DNA from: Sphingomonas sanxanigenens DSM 19645 = NX02
GTDB taxonomy: Bacteria > Pseudomonadota > Alphaproteobacteria > Sphingomonadales > Sphingomonadaceae
Direction of reading: 5' to 3'
Assembly: GCF_000512205.2 (NCBI RefSeq)
Contig: NZ_CP006644.1
Location: 4,788,501 to 4,852,500 of the forward strand
Length of the DNA: 64,000 nucleotides
The notes beneath the pieces are model-generated. The model had not been told where the DNA came from, searched no databases, and saw nothing but the letters and a program-made list of their open reading frames with translations. Below, in pieces: positions 16,998 to 26,128 of the stretch (the stretch's first letter is position 1; each line of letters starts with the position of its first letter). The position numbers and the translations under genes were made by a program.

Positions 16998-18908
16998 ATG
17001 AGCATGGCAGCGCCCGCCCCCACCGCAACCCTCGACGTGGCCCTCGCCCAGTTGCGCCGCCTCGTCCGCGCCGAACCGGCGCTGGCCGAGCAACAGGCCG
17101 CCGCGATCCTCGCCGTGCACCCGGCCCATGCCGAGACACTGCGCCTGCTCGCCCGCGCCCATTCCGCGCAGCGCCGAACCGACGCCGCGATCGCGGCGCT
17201 GCTCCGCGCCACCCGCGCGGAACCCGACAACCCCGAAGGCTGGCGCGCGCTGGGCGATCAATATGTGCTCAAGGGCGATGGCGCGGGGGCGGATGCCGCC
17301 TATGCCCGCCAGATCAAGACCTCGGTCAACGATCCGGCGCTGCGCCAGGCCGCGGTCGCGCTGGTCGACAACCAGCTCGCGGTGGTCGAGCGGATCCTCA
17401 AGCCGCACCTCAAGGCGCACCCGACCGACGTCGCCGCGATCCGCATGCTCGCCGAACTGGCCGGCCGACTCGGCCGCTATGGCGATGCCGAGAAGCTGCT
17501 CACCCGCGCGGTCGAGCTCGCCCCCGGCTTCGACCAGGCGCGCTTCAACCTCGCGACCGTGCTCTACCGCCAGAACCGCACGCTGGAGGCGATCGAGCAG
17601 CTCGACATCCTGCTGGAGGAGGATCCCGACAATCCCGCATGGCGCAACCTCAAGGGCGCGGCGCTGGGCCGGATCGGCGATTATGGTGAGGCGATCGCGC
17701 ATTTCGAGGGCGTGCTCGAGGCGCGCCCCGGCGAGCCCAGATTGTGGATGAGCTACGGCCATGCGCTCAAGACGATCGGCCGGCAGGAGGATGGCGTCGC
17801 CGCCTACCGCCGCAGCATCGCGCTGGCGCCGGGCTTCGGCGAGGCATGGTGGAGCCTCGCCAACATGAAGACGGTGCGCTTCGAAGCGGCCGACCTCGCG
17901 ACGATGGAGGGCGCGCTCGCCCACGGCGGGCTGGCGCCGGACGATCGCTTCCACCTTCATTTCGCGCTGGGCAAGGCGCATGAGGATCGCGACGAGGCCG
18001 AAGCCGCCTTCCGCCATTATGACGTGGGCAACCGGCTGCGCCGCGAACAGCTCGATTATGATCCTGCCGAAACCAGCCGCCATGTCGATCGCTCGATCGC
18101 ATTGTTCACGCCGGATTTCTTCGCGCGGCAGGGCGGCAAGGGCGATCCTGCGCGCGATCCGATCTTCATCCTCGGCATGCCGCGCGCCGGATCGACCTTG
18201 ATCGAACAGATCCTCGCCAGCCACAGCCAGGTGGAAGGCACGCAGGAGCTGCCCGACATCGCGATGCTCGCGCGGCGGCTGGGCGAGCGCAGGCTGACCA
18301 GCCAGGACAGCCTCTATCCCGAGCGCCTGGACGATCTCGACGCCCCGGCGCTTGCCGCGCTCGGCGCCGAGTTCCTCGAACGCACCCGCGTCCATCGCAA
18401 GACCGGGCGGCCGCTGTTCATCGACAAGATGCCCAACAACTGGGCACATGTCGGGCTGATCCACCTGATCCTGCCCCATGCGACGATCATCGATGCGCGG
18501 CGCCATCCGCTCGGCTGCTGCTTCTCCAACTTCAAGCAGCATTTCGCGCGCGGCCAGGCCTTCTCTTACGGGCTCGACGATATGGGCCGCTATTATGCCG
18601 ACTATGCCCGGTTGATGGACCATATCGATGCGGTGCTGCCTGGCCGCGTCCATCGCATCTTCTACGAACGGATGATCGAGGACACCGAAAGCGAGATCCG
18701 TCGCCTGCTCGATCGCCTCGGCCTGCCCTTCGAGCCGGCCTGCCTCGACTTCCATCGCAACGATCGCGCGGTGCGCACCGCCAGTTCGGAACAGGTGCGC
18801 CAACCGATCTTCCGATCGGGGATGGACCAATGGCGGCAGTTCGAGCCGTGGCTGCAGCCGCTGAAGGATGCGCTGGGGCCCGCATTGACCACCTATCCGC
18901 ACGGCTGA
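16998..18908 (+). CDS. TPR-repeat sulfotransferase family protein
   Basis: 636 residues. Residues ~10-340 are tandem tetratricopeptide repeats (for example EGWRALGDQYVLKGDGAGAD and RLWMSYGHALKTIGRQEDGV). Residues ~390-600 are a PAPS-dependent sulfotransferase domain: FILGMPRAGSTLIEQIL is the 5'-phosphosulfate loop and IIDARRHPLGCCFSNFKQ the 3'-phosphate region. No signal peptide is seen. ATG at 16998 was chosen over an upstream in-frame ATG (16905) inside the palindromic repeat region; a second ATG lies two codons later. It is followed in the same direction by a TonB-dependent receptor, a pairing common in sphingomonads. Acceptor molecule unknown. Confidence 0.87.
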   Translation: MSMAAPAPTATLDVALAQLRRLVRAEPALAEQQAAAILAVHPAHAETLRLLARAHSAQRRTDAAIAALLRATRAEPDNPEGWRALGDQYVLKGDGAGADAAYARQIKTSVNDPALRQAAVALVDNQLAVVERILKPHLKAHPTDVAAIRMLAELAGRLGRYGDAEKLLTRAVELAPGFDQARFNLATVLYRQNRTLEAIEQLDILLEEDPDNPAWRNLKGAALGRIGDYGEAIAHFEGVLEARPGEPRLWMSYGHALKTIGRQEDGVAAYRRSIALAPGFGEAWWSLANMKTVRFEAADLATMEGALAHGGLAPDDRFHLHFALGKAHEDRDEAEAAFRHYDVGNRLRREQLDYDPAETSRHVDRSIALFTPDFFARQGGKGDPARDPIFILGMPRAGSTLIEQILASHSQVEGTQELPDIAMLARRLGERRLTSQDSLYPERLDDLDAPALAALGAEFLERTRVHRKTGRPLFIDKMPNNWAHVGLIHLILPHATIIDARRHPLGCCFSNFKQHFARGQAFSYGLDDMGRYYADYARLMDHIDAVLPGRVHRIFYERMIEDTESEIRRLLDRLGLPFEPACLDFHRNDRAVRTASSEQVRQPIFRSGMDQWRQFEPWLQPLKDALGPALTTYPHG

Positions 18909-19049
18909 CCGGGGAATTTCGCTTTTGTTCGCCGCCTGTTGCCAAAGCGCAACAAACACCGATTGACGCTGTGCAGCAAACGCGCAAACCTCCCCCCATC
19001 GCCTCGGGAAAAAGGCACGCCGGCAAACCGGTATTCTAGGGGGTTAACA

Positions 19050-21452
19050 ATGTCGACGATCGGTTCGATCAACCAGCGCGGCTATCGCCGGCTGGGCTAC
19101 TGCCTGCTGCTTGCCTCGACCGCGATCGCGTCCGCGGCGCATGCACAATCCGCACCCGCGCCAGGTGACGGAGACGACATCATCGTCACCGCGTCCAAGC
19201 GCGAAGAAAATCTCCAGGATGTGCCGATCGCGATCACGGCGCTCGGTGCGGAAAAGCTTGAGCGGCTGCAGATCGCCGATTTCGACGATTATGCGCGCTA
19301 CCTGCCCAACCTGTCTTACCAGACCGCGGGTCCCGGCTATTCGATCGTTTATTTCCGCGGCCTGTCCAGCGGCGACAACGGCAACCATTCCGGCTCGCTG
19401 CCCTCGGTCGGCACCTATCTGGACGAGCAGCCGATCACCACGACGACCGGCGCGCTGGACCTCCATCTCTACGACATCGCCCGCGTCGAGGCGCTCGCCG
19501 GCCCGCAGGGCACGCTCTACGGCGCGAGTTCGCAGGCCGGCACGATCAGGATCATCACCAACAAGCCCGATACGTCGGCCTTCTATGGCGCCGCAGAAGT
19601 CGAGCTGAACACCGTGAGCAAGGGCGGCGAGGGCTATGTCGGCCAAGCCTTCATCAACGCGCCGCTTTCCGAGAAGGCCGCGATCCGCGTCGTCGGCTGG
19701 TACGACAAGGATGCCGGCTATATCGACAATGTGCCGGGCAGCCTGTCCTTCCCGACCTCCGGCATCACGATGAACAACGACGCGTTCGTCGAGAAGAATT
19801 ACAACGATGTCGAGACCTATGGCGGCCGCGCCGCGCTGAAGGTCGACCTCGACGAGGATTGGACGATCACGCCGCAGATCATGGCGCAGAAGCAGAAGAG
19901 CCATGGCTTCTTCGCGGTGGAATCGGGGCTGGACGATCTGCAGGTCCAGCAGTTCAACCCGGAGTTCAACAATGATCGCTGGTGGCAGGCGACGCTGACC
20001 CTGGAAGGCAAGATCGGCAACTGGGACGTCACTTATGCCGGCGGCTATCTGCGCCGCAAGATCGACGGCGCGTCGGACTATTCCGACTATGCCTATTTCT
20101 ACGACCAGATCGCCGGCTACGGCGCCTATTTCTACGACAATGACGGCAATTTCGTTAACCCGAACCAGTATATCCAGTCGCGTGACCGCTTCACCAAGCA
20201 GAGCCACGAACTGCGCTTCGCCTCACCCGCGGACGGACGGGTGCGCTTCATCGGCGGCCTGTTCTACCAGCGCCAGACCCACAACATCGAACAGAACTAC
20301 ATCATCGACAATATCGCGGATTCTATCACCGTGCCCGGCACGGAGAGCAATATCTGGCTGACCAAGCAGCTCCGCGTCGACCGCGACTATGCGATCTTCG
20401 GCGAGTTGACCGCCGACGTGACCGACAAGCTCACCGCGACGATGGGCGTGCGCGTCTACAAGTTCGACAACACCTTGTTCGGCTTCTTCGGCTTTTCAGA
20501 CGGCTACAGCAGCCGCACCGGCGTGTCGCAATGCTTCCGCCCTTCGGAACTTGCGGGTACGCCCTGCACCAACATCGACCAGCGCGCGCGGGACACCGAT
20601 TTCCTCCACAAGCTGAACCTGACCTACAAGTTCACCGAGGATGCGCTGGTCTACGGCACGATCTCACGCGGGTTCCGCCCCGGCGGTCCCAACCGCCGCG
20701 CCACCCGCCCCCCGTTCGAGCCCGACTTCGTCGAGAATTACGAGGTCGGCTTCAAGACCACCTGGCTCGACAAGCGGCTGCGGGTGAACGGCGCGCTCTA
20801 TTATATCGACTGGACCAACTTCCAGAACTCGGCGCTCGGGCTCAACGGCCTGACCGAGATCGCCAACGCCGCCGACGCGCGCATCTACGGCGCCGAGTTC
20901 GACATCTATGTGAACCCGCTGCCCGGCCTCACCGTCACCGCATCGGGCTCCTACACGGATGCCAAGACGACGACGGACTTCTGCTCCTTCCCCAACGCGG
21001 CGCGCGACTGCTCGCTGCCGGGGCCGGGCGGCGAGGAAAATGCGCTGCAGGCGCCGGCGGGCGTCCGCCTGCCGCTCACCGCGCGGTTCAAGGGCAATGT
21101 CGTCGGCCGCTACGAGTTCGCGGTGGGCAGCACCGTCCAGGCGCACGTCCAGGGCAGCATCACCTATGACGGCAAGCGCCGATCGGACCTGCGTCCGTTC
21201 GAGGAATCGATCTACGGCGCGCTGCCCTCCTACGACACGGTCGATCTCAGCACCGGCCTGACCGACAAGCGCTGGTCGATCGAACTGTTCGTCCGCAACC
21301 TGTTCGACACGCGCGGCCGCGTGGGCAATACGATCCAATGCCTGGAACCGGTCTGCGGAGACATCGACAACGTCACCGACAGCGGCGGCAAGATCTACAC
21401 CTACCTCACCCAGCCGCGGACGATCGGATTGAAGCTGGGAACGAAGTTCTGA
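19050..21452 (+). CDS. TonB-dependent outer-membrane receptor
   Basis: 800 residues. A signal peptide ends near AAHAQSA. The TonB box-like DDIIVTASKREENLQDVP follows, then the plug domain with VEALAGPQGTLYGASSQAGTIRIIT. The C-terminal beta-barrel ends in the aromatic TIGLKLGTKF, as expected for BAM recognition. The plug opening is of the siderophore/oligomer type rather than the carbohydrate type seen in the second receptor. It uses energised transport across the outer membrane; the ligand is unknown. ATG at 19050 lies about 10 nt after AGGGGG. Downstream is a hairpin (21464-21492), then the IS3 element. Confidence 0.92.
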   Translation: MSTIGSINQRGYRRLGYCLLLASTAIASAAHAQSAPAPGDGDDIIVTASKREENLQDVPIAITALGAEKLERLQIADFDDYARYLPNLSYQTAGPGYSIVYFRGLSSGDNGNHSGSLPSVGTYLDEQPITTTTGALDLHLYDIARVEALAGPQGTLYGASSQAGTIRIITNKPDTSAFYGAAEVELNTVSKGGEGYVGQAFINAPLSEKAAIRVVGWYDKDAGYIDNVPGSLSFPTSGITMNNDAFVEKNYNDVETYGGRAALKVDLDEDWTITPQIMAQKQKSHGFFAVESGLDDLQVQQFNPEFNNDRWWQATLTLEGKIGNWDVTYAGGYLRRKIDGASDYSDYAYFYDQIAGYGAYFYDNDGNFVNPNQYIQSRDRFTKQSHELRFASPADGRVRFIGGLFYQRQTHNIEQNYIIDNIADSITVPGTESNIWLTKQLRVDRDYAIFGELTADVTDKLTATMGVRVYKFDNTLFGFFGFSDGYSSRTGVSQCFRPSELAGTPCTNIDQRARDTDFLHKLNLTYKFTEDALVYGTISRGFRPGGPNRRATRPPFEPDFVENYEVGFKTTWLDKRLRVNGALYYIDWTNFQNSALGLNGLTEIANAADARIYGAEFDIYVNPLPGLTVTASGSYTDAKTTTDFCSFPNAARDCSLPGPGGEENALQAPAGVRLPLTARFKGNVVGRYEFAVGSTVQAHVQGSITYDGKRRSDLRPFEESIYGALPSYDTVDLSTGLTDKRWSIELFVRNLFDTRGRVGNTIQCLEPVCGDIDNVTDSGGKIYTYLTQPRTIGLKLGTKF

Positions 21453-21463
21453 CGGATGAAATT

Positions 21464-21492
21464 CCCCTCCCCGAGCCTCGCTCGGGGAGGGG
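21464..21492 (+). terminator. Hairpin after the TonB receptor gene (terminator-like)
   Basis: CCCCTCCCCGAGC, loop CTC, GCTCGGGGAGGGG forms a perfect 13-bp stem 11 bp after the stop codon. There is no T-run, so it may act as a Rho-dependent or mRNA-stabilising hairpin. The core CCTCCCCGAGC recurs in a hairpin at 23084-23108. Confidence 0.55.
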
Positions 21493-21517
21493 TCCCGCGC
21501 GCGCAGCACGTCGGCGG

Positions 21518-21540
21518 TTTCGGGGACACAATACTAAATT
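21518..21540. repeat. Left half of REP-like palindrome split by IS3
   Basis: TTTCGGGGACACAATACTAA is the inverted partner of the sequence at 22961-22984. The IS3 element (21558-22950) lies between the two halves. Confidence 0.75.
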
Positions 21541-21588
21541 TTCACAGGCTTCGGCGATGGACTGCACCCCATCGATGAGACACGACAA

Positions 21589-22482
21589 TTAGGGACAGCG
21601 GTTTTCCGTCACGTCCAAGGGCTGCTGCGCAGCAGCCCTTGGCGCGATATGTTCATACTCATCGGGTGATCTGTACGCCAAGGCGGAGTGGAGCCGCTGG
21701 CGATTGTAGATCTGCTCGAGGAATGAGCCGATGCGTTGCGTGGCATCGGCGAGGTCGCGATAGCCGGCGCCGTTCACTTCCTCCTGCTTGAGCGTCTTCA
21801 TGAAGCTCTCGGCCATCGCATTGTCATAGGGGCATCCGACCCGGCTCATGCTCGGCAGGATGCCGGCTGCCTCCAGTCGGGCGATGTAATCGCCACAGGC
21901 GTATTGGATGCCGCGATCCGAGTGGTGGACCAATCCGCCCGGCACGACGGGGCGTCGCTCCAATGCCATCGTCAGCGCGTCGAGCGCCAGTTCGGCACGC
22001 AGATGATCCGCCATCGCCCAACCGACCACCTTGCGGCTGAACGCATCGAGGATGACCGCCAGATAGACGAATGCCTCGGCCAGGCGGACATAGGTGATGT
22101 CGGCAACCCAAAGCTGGTTGACCTCGCTCGGATCGAGGTGGCGCGCCAGATTGGGCCATATCCGCCAACTGTGGCGCGAGTCCGTCGTCGCCGGCCGGAA
22201 GATCGGCTTTCTCACGCACAGCAGATTATCCTCCCGCATCAGCTGCTGCACCCGCTTGTGGTTGATGTGCCAGCCGTCGCGCTTCATCAGTGCCGTGATC
22301 CGCCGATAGCCATAATGCCGGTTCGCCAGACACAACTGCTGAAGCTTGTCGCGCAGCGCCGTCTCTTCCTGCTTCGGAGCATAATCCTGCCATCGTCGAT
22401 AGAAGGCTGCGCGGGGCACTTCGGCCAAACGGCACAGCTGCTCCACCGACAATTTCGATCCCGAGCCCTGCAGACCGGTCAT
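21589..22482 (-). CDS. IS3-family transposase OrfB (DDE integrase core)
   Basis: 297 residues. The N-terminal HTH_21-like region (YGYRRITALMKRDG) precedes an rve integrase core with the DDE triad: Asp in WVADITYV, Asp in VHHSDRGIQYA, and Glu in YDNAMAESFMKTLK, about 35 residues after the second Asp. Its stop codon lies inside the left inverted repeat. The ATG overlaps the orfA stop (ATGA), so it is either translated by coupling or fused to OrfA by frameshift as in other IS3 elements. Confidence 0.94.
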   Translation of the reverse strand: MTGLQGSGSKLSVEQLCRLAEVPRAAFYRRWQDYAPKQEETALRDKLQQLCLANRHYGYRRITALMKRDGWHINHKRVQQLMREDNLLCVRKPIFRPATTDSRHSWRIWPNLARHLDPSEVNQLWVADITYVRLAEAFVYLAVILDAFSRKVVGWAMADHLRAELALDALTMALERRPVVPGGLVHHSDRGIQYACGDYIARLEAAGILPSMSRVGCPYDNAMAESFMKTLKQEEVNGAGYRDLADATQRIGSFLEQIYNRQRLHSALAYRSPDEYEHIAPRAAAQQPLDVTENRCP

Positions 22483-22889
22483 CGCCTGGATCTGGGCGAT
22501 GACCCCGTCACGCCACCGCCGTCGCTCGGCGGGGGTGACGCCTCGATGCGCTGCAAGGCACCCTTGAAAAAATCCAGCGCCACCTGCTGCTCGCCGACCT
22601 TGCGCTCCAACTCCGCAATCTGGCGACGCGCCTCCGTAAGATCGCGGGCACGCGCCGCCGGACCACGCGCCAGCGCCATCGCCGCTTTCTCCACACGGTT
22701 CGGCCGGCCGGGACCATCCCGAAGCGCTTCCTCACCGCCATCGCGAAACGCATCCCGCCACCGGTATAATATCGTGCGCTTGACGCCCAACTCCAGCGAC
22801 AATGCCGTCCCGCTCTCGCCGGCGATCATCCGCCGAACGACATCAAGCTTGAACTCCCGTCCAAATCTTCGTCGAGCCACCTTGGACAT
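22479..22889 (-). CDS. IS3-family transposase OrfA (HTH protein)
   Basis: 136 residues. The helix-turn-helix is in EFKLDVVRRMIAGESGTALS and GVKRTILYRWRDAF, and a leucine-zipper-like heptad region follows (LTEARRQIAELERKVGEQQ), as usual for OrfA, which recognises the IS ends. The C-terminal tail is Ser/Pro/Gly-rich. It overlaps orfB by 4 nt. Confidence 0.92.
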   Translation of the reverse strand: MSKVARRRFGREFKLDVVRRMIAGESGTALSLELGVKRTILYRWRDAFRDGGEEALRDGPGRPNRVEKAAMALARGPAARARDLTEARRQIAELERKVGEQQVALDFFKGALQRIEASPPPSDGGGVTGSSPRSRR

Positions 22890-22960
22890 GCTGCCCTCCT
22901 CATAAAGGGCCGTCCCTTATTTCACTGTCTCAATCTAGGGGTGCACTCCAGCGATCTCCG

Positions 22961-22984
22961 ATTTCGTATTATGTCCCCGAAATT
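22961..22984. repeat. Right half of REP-like palindrome split by IS3
   Basis: ATTTCGTATTATGTCCCCGA, continuing AATT, is the inverted partner of 21518-21540. Removing the IS and one GCGA leaves the two halves about 44 bp apart, close to the 37-bp spacing of the uninterrupted copy at 16833-16917. Confidence 0.75.
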
Positions 22985-23032
22985 GCCGAAATTGTGCGGA
23001 AGCTTGCTACGCTCTCCTGCGCCCCAACCCAT

Positions 23033-23161
23033 CCCCCTGAAGAGGCTATGGCATTCACACATCAGGGCGGAGGGCCGAATGTTCCTCCCCGAGCTCTGCT
23101 CGGGGAGGACATATCCGCGCGCTCGTCCTGCAGTGTGTGAATCCGATAGCCCCCTGAAGAG
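23033..23161. repeat. Nested palindromic intergenic repeat
   Basis: The outer arms are GGCTATGGCATTCACACA (23044-23061) and TGTGTGAATCCGATAGCC (23134-23151), pairing at 16 of 18 positions. Inside is a perfect hairpin CCTCCCCGAGC / GCTCGGGGAGG (23084-23094 and 23098-23108). The direct repeat CCCCCTGAAGAG occurs at both outer edges (23033-23044 and 23150-23161). No coding potential. Confidence 0.65.
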
Positions 23162-23218
23162 ACGGGGCTCGAGATCGTCGCCGCTTGACGACCCCCCCCC
23201 ACCACCGGATCGTGCGCC

Positions 23219-24538
23219 ATGACCAGCCCGGCTCCGCCCGTCGCCGCCCCGCCGCCAGCGGAGCGCAGCCTGTCGCTTGCGATGTGCATTGCGCTGGTGA
23301 TGGGCAACATGATCGGGTCGGGCGTGTTCCTGCTGCCCGCGGCGCTCGCGCCCTATGGCTGGAACGCGGTCGCCGGCTGGGCGCTCACCATCGCCGGCGC
23401 GATCGCGCTCGCCTACACGCTCGCCCGCCTCACCGTCGCGCGGCCCGACGCGAACGGACCGGCGGGTTTCGTCGATATCGCGTTCGGCAAGGTGCCGTCC
23501 TTCCTGATCGGCTGGAGCTATTGGGTCAGCATCTGGACCGCCAACGTCACATTGGCGGTGGCTGCGGTCAGCTATCTCTCCGCCTTCGCGCCGGAGATCG
23601 GCCGAACGCCCTATGTGCCGGCGCTGCTCGCGGTCGCGCTGGTATGGGCGGTCACGCTGGTCAATCTCGGCGGCGCGCGCTCCGCCGGCATGTTCCAGCT
23701 CGCGACCACGCTCCTCAAGCTCGTGCCGCTCGCCGTGGTGCTTGCGATCATGGCCGTGCTGATCGCCACGCGCGGCGGCGAGGCCCTTGCACCGTTTCCG
23801 GCGGAAGGCCTCAAGGCCGGCGCGGTCACCGCCTCCGCCGCGCTGACCCTGTGGGCGCTGCTCGGCTTCGAAAGCGCCTCGGTGGTCGCCGCCAAGGTCG
23901 AGAACCCGCAACGTAACATCCCGCGCGCCACCTTGATCGGCACATTGCTGACCGGGATCATCTACCTCGTCATCTGCTCAGGCGTCGCGCTGATGCTGCC
24001 GGCGGAAACGGTGGCGGGGTCGGACGCGCCCTTCCAGGTCTTCGTCGCGCACTATTGGGCGGCCGGGCCGGCGCTGACCATCGCCTTGTTCGCCGCGATC
24101 AGCGCGATCGGCACGCTCAACGGCTGGGTGCTGCTGCAGGGCGAGATGCCGCTGGCGATGGCGCGGCGCGGGCTGCTGCCGGCGTGGTTCGGCAAGACCC
24201 GCGCCAACGGCACGCCGACCCGCGCGCTGATCGTGTCGAGCGTGCTCGCCAGCCTGTTCGTGCTGGTCAATTCGAGCCGCTCGATGAGCGATCTCTTTTC
24301 CTATATGGCGCTGCTCTCCACCTCCGCGACCTTGTGGCTCTACCTCGCCTGCGCCGCCGCCGCGCTGAAGCTGCGGGTGGCGGTGCCGGTCGCCGCGCTC
24401 GGCGCCGCTTACGCGGTCTGGACGCTGTACGGTGCCGGCCTCGGCGTCAGCGGCCTCAGCCTGCTGCTGATGGCGGCCGGCCTGCCGCTCTACTGGTGGG
24501 CGCGGCGCTCAGCCGCGCCGCAGCAACCGGCCGAATAG
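23219..24538 (+). CDS. APC-superfamily permease (AdiC/APA-like)
   Basis: 439 residues with about 12 membrane helices. GNMIGSGVFLLPAALAPYG is the TM1 signature shared with arginine/agmatine-type antiporters, and GFESASVVAAKVENPQRNIPRAT is the conserved TM6 to loop segment. The length (~440) fits the basic amino acid/polyamine antiporter subgroup. It probably exchanges or imports an amino compound. The 3' end overlaps by 30 bp with the convergent FAD-oxidoreductase gene. The neighbouring oxygenase cluster suggests, without proof, that its substrate feeds that pathway. Confidence 0.87.
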   Translation: MTSPAPPVAAPPPAERSLSLAMCIALVMGNMIGSGVFLLPAALAPYGWNAVAGWALTIAGAIALAYTLARLTVARPDANGPAGFVDIAFGKVPSFLIGWSYWVSIWTANVTLAVAAVSYLSAFAPEIGRTPYVPALLAVALVWAVTLVNLGGARSAGMFQLATTLLKLVPLAVVLAIMAVLIATRGGEALAPFPAEGLKAGAVTASAALTLWALLGFESASVVAAKVENPQRNIPRATLIGTLLTGIIYLVICSGVALMLPAETVAGSDAPFQVFVAHYWAAGPALTIALFAAISAIGTLNGWVLLQGEMPLAMARRGLLPAWFGKTRANGTPTRALIVSSVLASLFVLVNSSRSMSDLFSYMALLSTSATLWLYLACAAAALKLRVAVPVAALGAAYAVWTLYGAGLGVSGLSLLLMAAGLPLYWWARRSAAPQQPAE

Positions 24539-26128
24539 CGAGCGATCCGCCAGCACCTCGCGCGCCGCGTTATGCCCCGGCGCGCCGGTCACGCCGCCGC
24601 CCGGATGCGTGCCCGCGCCGCACATGTAGAGACCCTTCAGCGGCCCGCGATAGGCGCCGTTGCCCAGCACCGGCCGCGCCGACCACAATTGGTCAAGCGA
24701 CATGTTGCCGTGCATGATGTCGCCGCCGACCAGTCCGAACGTGCGCTCCAGCCCCTTGGGGCTGAGCTTGGTCATCCCCAGGATCGACGCGCGGAACCCC
24801 GGCGCCGCCGCTTCGACGGTATCGATGATCGCATCCGCCGCCGCATCCTCCTCGGCATCCCAGTCACGCCGGGTTCCATCGGGGGCAGGGGGCAGCACCG
24901 GCGCGAATTGCTGGCAGAACAGGCTGGCGACATGCCCCCCCGGCGGGGCCAGGCTGTCGTCGACGGTAGACGGGATCAGCATCTCGACGATCGGCGCCTT
25001 CGACCAGCCATGCGCCTTGGCGTCGATGAACGCCTGATCCATATAATCGAGCGTCGGCGCGAGAATGATGCCGGACTGGTGATGTTCGCCCGGTTCGGGC
25101 AGGCAGGTGAAGCGCGGCAGTTCGGAAAGCGCCACGTTCATCCGGAAGGTGCCCGATCCCGCCTTGAACCCGCGCACGCGGCGGACGAATTCGGGGCCGA
25201 GATCCGCCGGGTCGATCATCCGCTCATAGAGCAATTTGGGCCCGACATTGGCGATCACCACGTCGGCGGCGATCTCCTCGCCACCCTCCAGCTTCACGCC
25301 GACGGCCTTGCCGCCATCCACCAGCACGCGCGCCACCGGCGCCTCAAGGCTGATCTCGACGCCGGCATCGCGACACACCTTGGCCATGATCCGGGTGATC
25401 GCACCCATGCCGCCGACGCTGTGGCCCCAGGCCCCCTTCTTGCCGTTGACCTCGCCGAACACGTGGTGGAGCAGCACATAGGCGCTGCCGGGCGTGTCCG
25501 GGCTGGCATAGTTGCCGACCACCGCGTCGAAGCCGAACGCCGCCTTCACCGCCTCGCTCTCGAACCAGCCGTCGAGGAAGCTGCGCGCGGACTTCACGAA
25601 CAGGTCGAGCACGTCGCGCTGCTGCTCGATCGGCATCTTCGCCAGCCGCCGGCCCTGCCGCGCGCCGTCGATCAGCGTCTTGAGGCCGTCGCCGATATTG
25701 GGCGGGCTCTGCAAGGCGAGGTCGCGCAGCACCTCGGCGACATTTTCCAGCGCATCGTAATAGGCCGGCAGCGCCGCGGCGTCGGCGGTGCTGAAACGGG
25801 AGAATTCCGCCTGCGTCCGCTCAAGCCCGCCGCCGAGCTTGAGATAGCCGCCGTCGGGCTGCGGCAGAAAGTTGGAGATCGGCCGCTCGATCACGCGATA
25901 GCCGTGATCGGCCAGCTTCATGTCGGCGATGACCTTGGGCTGCAGCAGGCTGACGGTGTAGCTCGCCACCGAGTTGCGGAAGCCGGGATGGAATTCCTCG
26001 GTCACCGCCGCGCCGCCGACGACATCGCGCCGCTCGACGATGCGCACCTTGAGGCCGGCGCGGGCGAGGTAGAAGGCGCAGACGAGGCCATTGTGGCCGG
26101 CGCCGATGATGAGCGCGTCGTATTTCAT
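24509..26128 (-). CDS. FAD-dependent oxidoreductase (phytoene desaturase/PYROXD2-like)
   Basis: 539 residues. The N-terminal Rossmann motif ALIIGAGHNGLVCAFYLARA is followed by VERRDVVGGAA. The C-terminal FAD segment is GLYMCGAGTHPGGGVTGAPG. These define the phytoene-desaturase-like amino-oxidase subgroup often annotated as PYROXD2-like, whose substrates are mostly unknown. The ATG overlaps the TGA of the upstream Rieske gene by one base (TGATG), so the two are translationally coupled and probably act in one pathway. No signal peptide. It is convergent with the permease gene. Confidence 0.88.
   Translation of the reverse strand: MKYDALIIGAGHNGLVCAFYLARAGLKVRIVERRDVVGGAAVTEEFHPGFRNSVASYTVSLLQPKVIADMKLADHGYRVIERPISNFLPQPDGGYLKLGGGLERTQAEFSRFSTADAAALPAYYDALENVAEVLRDLALQSPPNIGDGLKTLIDGARQGRRLAKMPIEQQRDVLDLFVKSARSFLDGWFESEAVKAAFGFDAVVGNYASPDTPGSAYVLLHHVFGEVNGKKGAWGHSVGGMGAITRIMAKVCRDAGVEISLEAPVARVLVDGGKAVGVKLEGGEEIAADVVIANVGPKLLYERMIDPADLGPEFVRRVRGFKAGSGTFRMNVALSELPRFTCLPEPGEHHQSGIILAPTLDYMDQAFIDAKAHGWSKAPIVEMLIPSTVDDSLAPPGGHVASLFCQQFAPVLPPAPDGTRRDWDAEEDAAADAIIDTVEAAAPGFRASILGMTKLSPKGLERTFGLVGGDIMHGNMSLDQLWSARPVLGNGAYRGPLKGLYMCGAGTHPGGGVTGAPGHNAAREVLADRSLFGRLLRRG

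Larger units (their letters stand above)
21558..22950 (-). mobile_element. IS3-family insertion sequence, complete, with 4-bp target duplication
   Basis: The 1393-bp element is bounded by imperfect inverted repeats. The left end starts TGGACTGCACCCC; the right end, read inward, starts TGGAGTGCACCCC. Similarity continues for about 40 bp (GAGACA and AGGGAC in both). Flanks are GCGA on both sides (21554-21557 and 22951-22954), the expected short target duplication. It carries orfA and orfB in the usual IS3 order on the minus strand, both intact, so the element may be active. Confidence 0.93.

Noticed and set aside
21589-22889. Broken transposase (two frames instead of one).
   Set aside because: Two overlapping frames are the normal IS3 orfA/orfB layout; both are intact and the DDE triad is complete.
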